Source: Novosphingobium sp. (lineage in GTDB: Bacteria > Pseudomonadota > Alphaproteobacteria > Sphingomonadales > Sphingomonadaceae). Taken from it: a DNA stretch of 5,751 nucleotides. This document shows, one piece after another, positions 4,268 through 5,751 of this stretch. The stretch covers positions 1-5,751 of the forward strand of contig JAIXYF010000307.1 of the NCBI GenBank assembly GCA_027490345.1. The letters run 5' to 3'. Position 1 is the stretch's first letter, and every line of letters starts with the position of its first letter. The translations under genes were made by a program, and so were the position numbers. The notes below the pieces were generated by a model. That model was not told the DNA's origin, made no database searches, and was given only the letters and a program-made list of their open reading frames with translations.

Positions 4268-5751
4268 TTACCGGGCCGGTGCCGCGGTCCCTTCCGGCAA
4301 GACGAGCACGGCAACCGCCTGATCCACGGCAAGATAGCGCTGGGCCAGCGCCTGCAGATTGGCGCCCGTCAGCGCATCGAGCCGTGCGCGGGCCTGCTGG
4401 AAGCGCGCGATCCGGTCTGGCTGGGAGCTTGCCCGTGAGACCAGCGCCATCCAGCCCGCATTGGTTTTCAGCAGATTGGCCAGGCGTTCGCGCATCGGCG
4501 CACGCGCGCGTTCCAGCAGATCGGCGCTGATCGGCCGGGCCGCCAGATCGGCCATGGTGCGCGTGATCGAATCGCGGGTAGCCGCTACATCGGCCACATC
4601 AACCGAGGCGGTCACGGTGAACGTGCCCCAGCCGCGCCAGACCCGGCTGAGCGAGGAGGACGCGCCGGGCGAATAAGCCTTGCCGAGCGCTTCGCGCACC
4701 GTCTCCATCACCGCGATGCCCGCCACTTCCTGCAGCAGTTCAAGGCCGATGGCGGCGACCGGATCGCTATCGTCGGTGGTGGGCCAGACATAGCGCACCA
4801 CGGCCTGATTGGCCTCGCCCTTGTGGCGGATCACGGCAAGGCCGCGCTGGCGCGTGAAGCTGCGCTGGCGCTCCGCCACATAAGCGCGGAACTCCGGCTC
4901 ACGTGCGGGGAGCGCGCCGAAAGTGCGCGCAGCCATGGCGATGGCGGCAGTAGGATCGAAATCCCCCACCAGCGTCAGCTCGATCGCGCCGTGCGCCAGC
5001 CGGTCGGCGATGCTGGCTTTCAGCTGGGCCATGGTCAGCTTCTGATAGGCTTCCGGCGGCTGCAGCGTGAAGCGCGGATCGCCGTCTGCCAGCAGTCCGG
5101 GGAGCGTGTTGGCCAGCGCGGCAGCGGGGGTGGCATCGACCCTCGCGAAGAAGTTGGTCATCGACTGGTGGTAGATCACATCGGCCGAAGCGCGCCAGCC
5201 GGGATCGGTGATCAGGGCGGCAAACAGCTGCAGCTGGATTTCAAGATCGCGCGGCGTGGTGCCTGCTCCCAGCTGAAAGACATCGCCCGTCACGCTGATG
5301 CCATTGCCGACCGAGCGCCCCGCCAGCACGGTCTGCAGATCATCCTGGCTGTGTTTGCCCAGGCCGCCGGTGGGCAGCATCGCGGTCATCTCGGTGGCCA
5401 GCGGGTTGTCCTTGGTATCGATCAGCTCGCCGCCATCGATGAACACGCGCACTGCCACACGCTCCTTGTCCAGATCAGTGCGTTTCAGATTGAGCCGCAC
5501 GCCATTGGCAAAGCGGATCTGGCGCAGGCCCAGATCCTCACGCACGCTGTCGCTCACCACTGCGCCTGGCGGGCCGAAATCGGTATAGCCAAAGGTGCCC
5601 GATGGCGCACGCACGCGGATGCGGGTGGGGGTGCGCATCGCCTCGTCCCACGCGGCGCGCAGGGCCTGCGCGCTGGCCTGCGTTTTGGCCTGCGTGCCGT
5701 GGGTCGGCGCAGTGCGGCCCTGAAAGCGGATCAGCGGATTGGCGAGGGAGA
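4268..5751 (-). CDS. M16-family metallopeptidase, C-terminal half, 5' end outside the window
   Basis: The frame is open to the window edge, so 493 residues up to the TAA at 4268-4270 are visible and the start lies beyond 5751. The protein belongs to the insulinase/pitrilysin (M16) family, probably a large protein of two tandem modules. Visible residues about 74-285 form one M16 domain, beginning LGLRQIRFANGVRLNLKRTD and ending VGDFDPTAAIAMAARTFGALP, a hallmark of the end of an M16 domain. Residues about 300-490 form the paired domain, with VREALGKAYSPG (about 351-362). The zinc motif HxxEH is absent at its expected place (ATEMTAMLPTGG, about 118-129), so this half should be catalytically inactive and serve the closed-chamber fold. 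The active domain would be upstream. Such proteins are often periplasmic in sphingomonads, but no signal peptide can be seen here. It precedes the M20 gene by 60 nt; a functional link to arginine catabolism is not evident. Confidence 0.88.
   Translation of the reverse strand, partial: SLANPLIRFQGRTAPTHGTQAKTQASAQALRAAWDEAMRTPTRIRVRAPSGTFGYTDFGPPGAVVSDSVREDLGLRQIRFANGVRLNLKRTDLDKERVAVRVFIDGGELIDTKDNPLATEMTAMLPTGGLGKHSQDDLQTVLAGRSVGNGISVTGDVFQLGAGTTPRDLEIQLQLFAALITDPGWRASADVIYHQSMTNFFARVDATPAAALANTLPGLLADGDPRFTLQPPEAYQKLTMAQLKASIADRLAHGAIELTLVGDFDPTAAIAMAARTFGALPAREPEFRAYVAERQRSFTRQRGLAVIRHKGEANQAVVRYVWPTTDDSDPVAAIGLELLQEVAGIAVMETVREALGKAYSPGASSSLSRVWRGWGTFTVTASVDVADVAATRDSITRTMADLAARPISADLLERARAPMRERLANLLKTNAGWMALVSRASSQPDRIARFQQARARLDALTGANLQALAQRYLAVDQAVAVLVLPEGTAAPAR

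Overview
The window looks like high-GC alphaproteobacterial DNA, most likely from a sphingomonad (Novosphingobium/Erythrobacter/Sphingopyxis type). The strongest clue is a circularly permuted tmRNA (ssrA) at the left edge on the + strand, which encodes the proteolysis tag ANDNEALALAA. From memory, tags of this form belong to sphingomonads; I could not check this against a database. GTG starts, weak Shine-Dalgarno sequences and close gene packing also fit.

Layout. Positions 1-136 hold the 3' portion of ssrA: the end of the tRNA-like 5' half, pseudoknot PK1, the tag reading frame and a closing hairpin. Positions 137-261 are a non-coding stretch between converging transcription units. It carries two stem-loops with unrelated stems but an identical 14-nt loop. 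On the minus strand, 262-537 encodes a 91-aa putative membrane protein with a good ribosome binding site and a possible promoter of its own. The rest (664-5751) is one minus-strand run, in transcription order: an M16-family peptidase cut off by the window edge, an M20-family metallohydrolase, astA (arginine N-succinyltransferase) and astB (N-succinylarginine dihydrolase).

How the genes work together. AstA and AstB catalyse the first two steps of the arginine succinyltransferase (AST) pathway, which turns arginine into N2-succinylornithine and releases ammonia and CO2. The later enzymes AstC, AstD and AstE are not in this window. The M20 hydrolase lies 5 nt upstream of astA, and its last codons supply the astA ribosome binding site. 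All the metal and catalytic residues expected of a glutamate carboxypeptidase (CPG2)-like enzyme are present, with matching spacing. An attractive inference is that it hydrolyses an N-acylated product of this pathway, possibly replacing the M14-family AstE. The M16 gene contributes only the catalytically degenerate second half of a large two-module peptidase; any active site would lie beyond the window.

The points most worth following up are the repeated-loop hairpin pair beside ssrA, the M20 enzyme as a candidate succinylglutamate desuccinylase, and a 5-codon mini-ORF created by an 11-bp duplication at the astB start. I saw no CRISPR array, insertion sequence or clear defence system.
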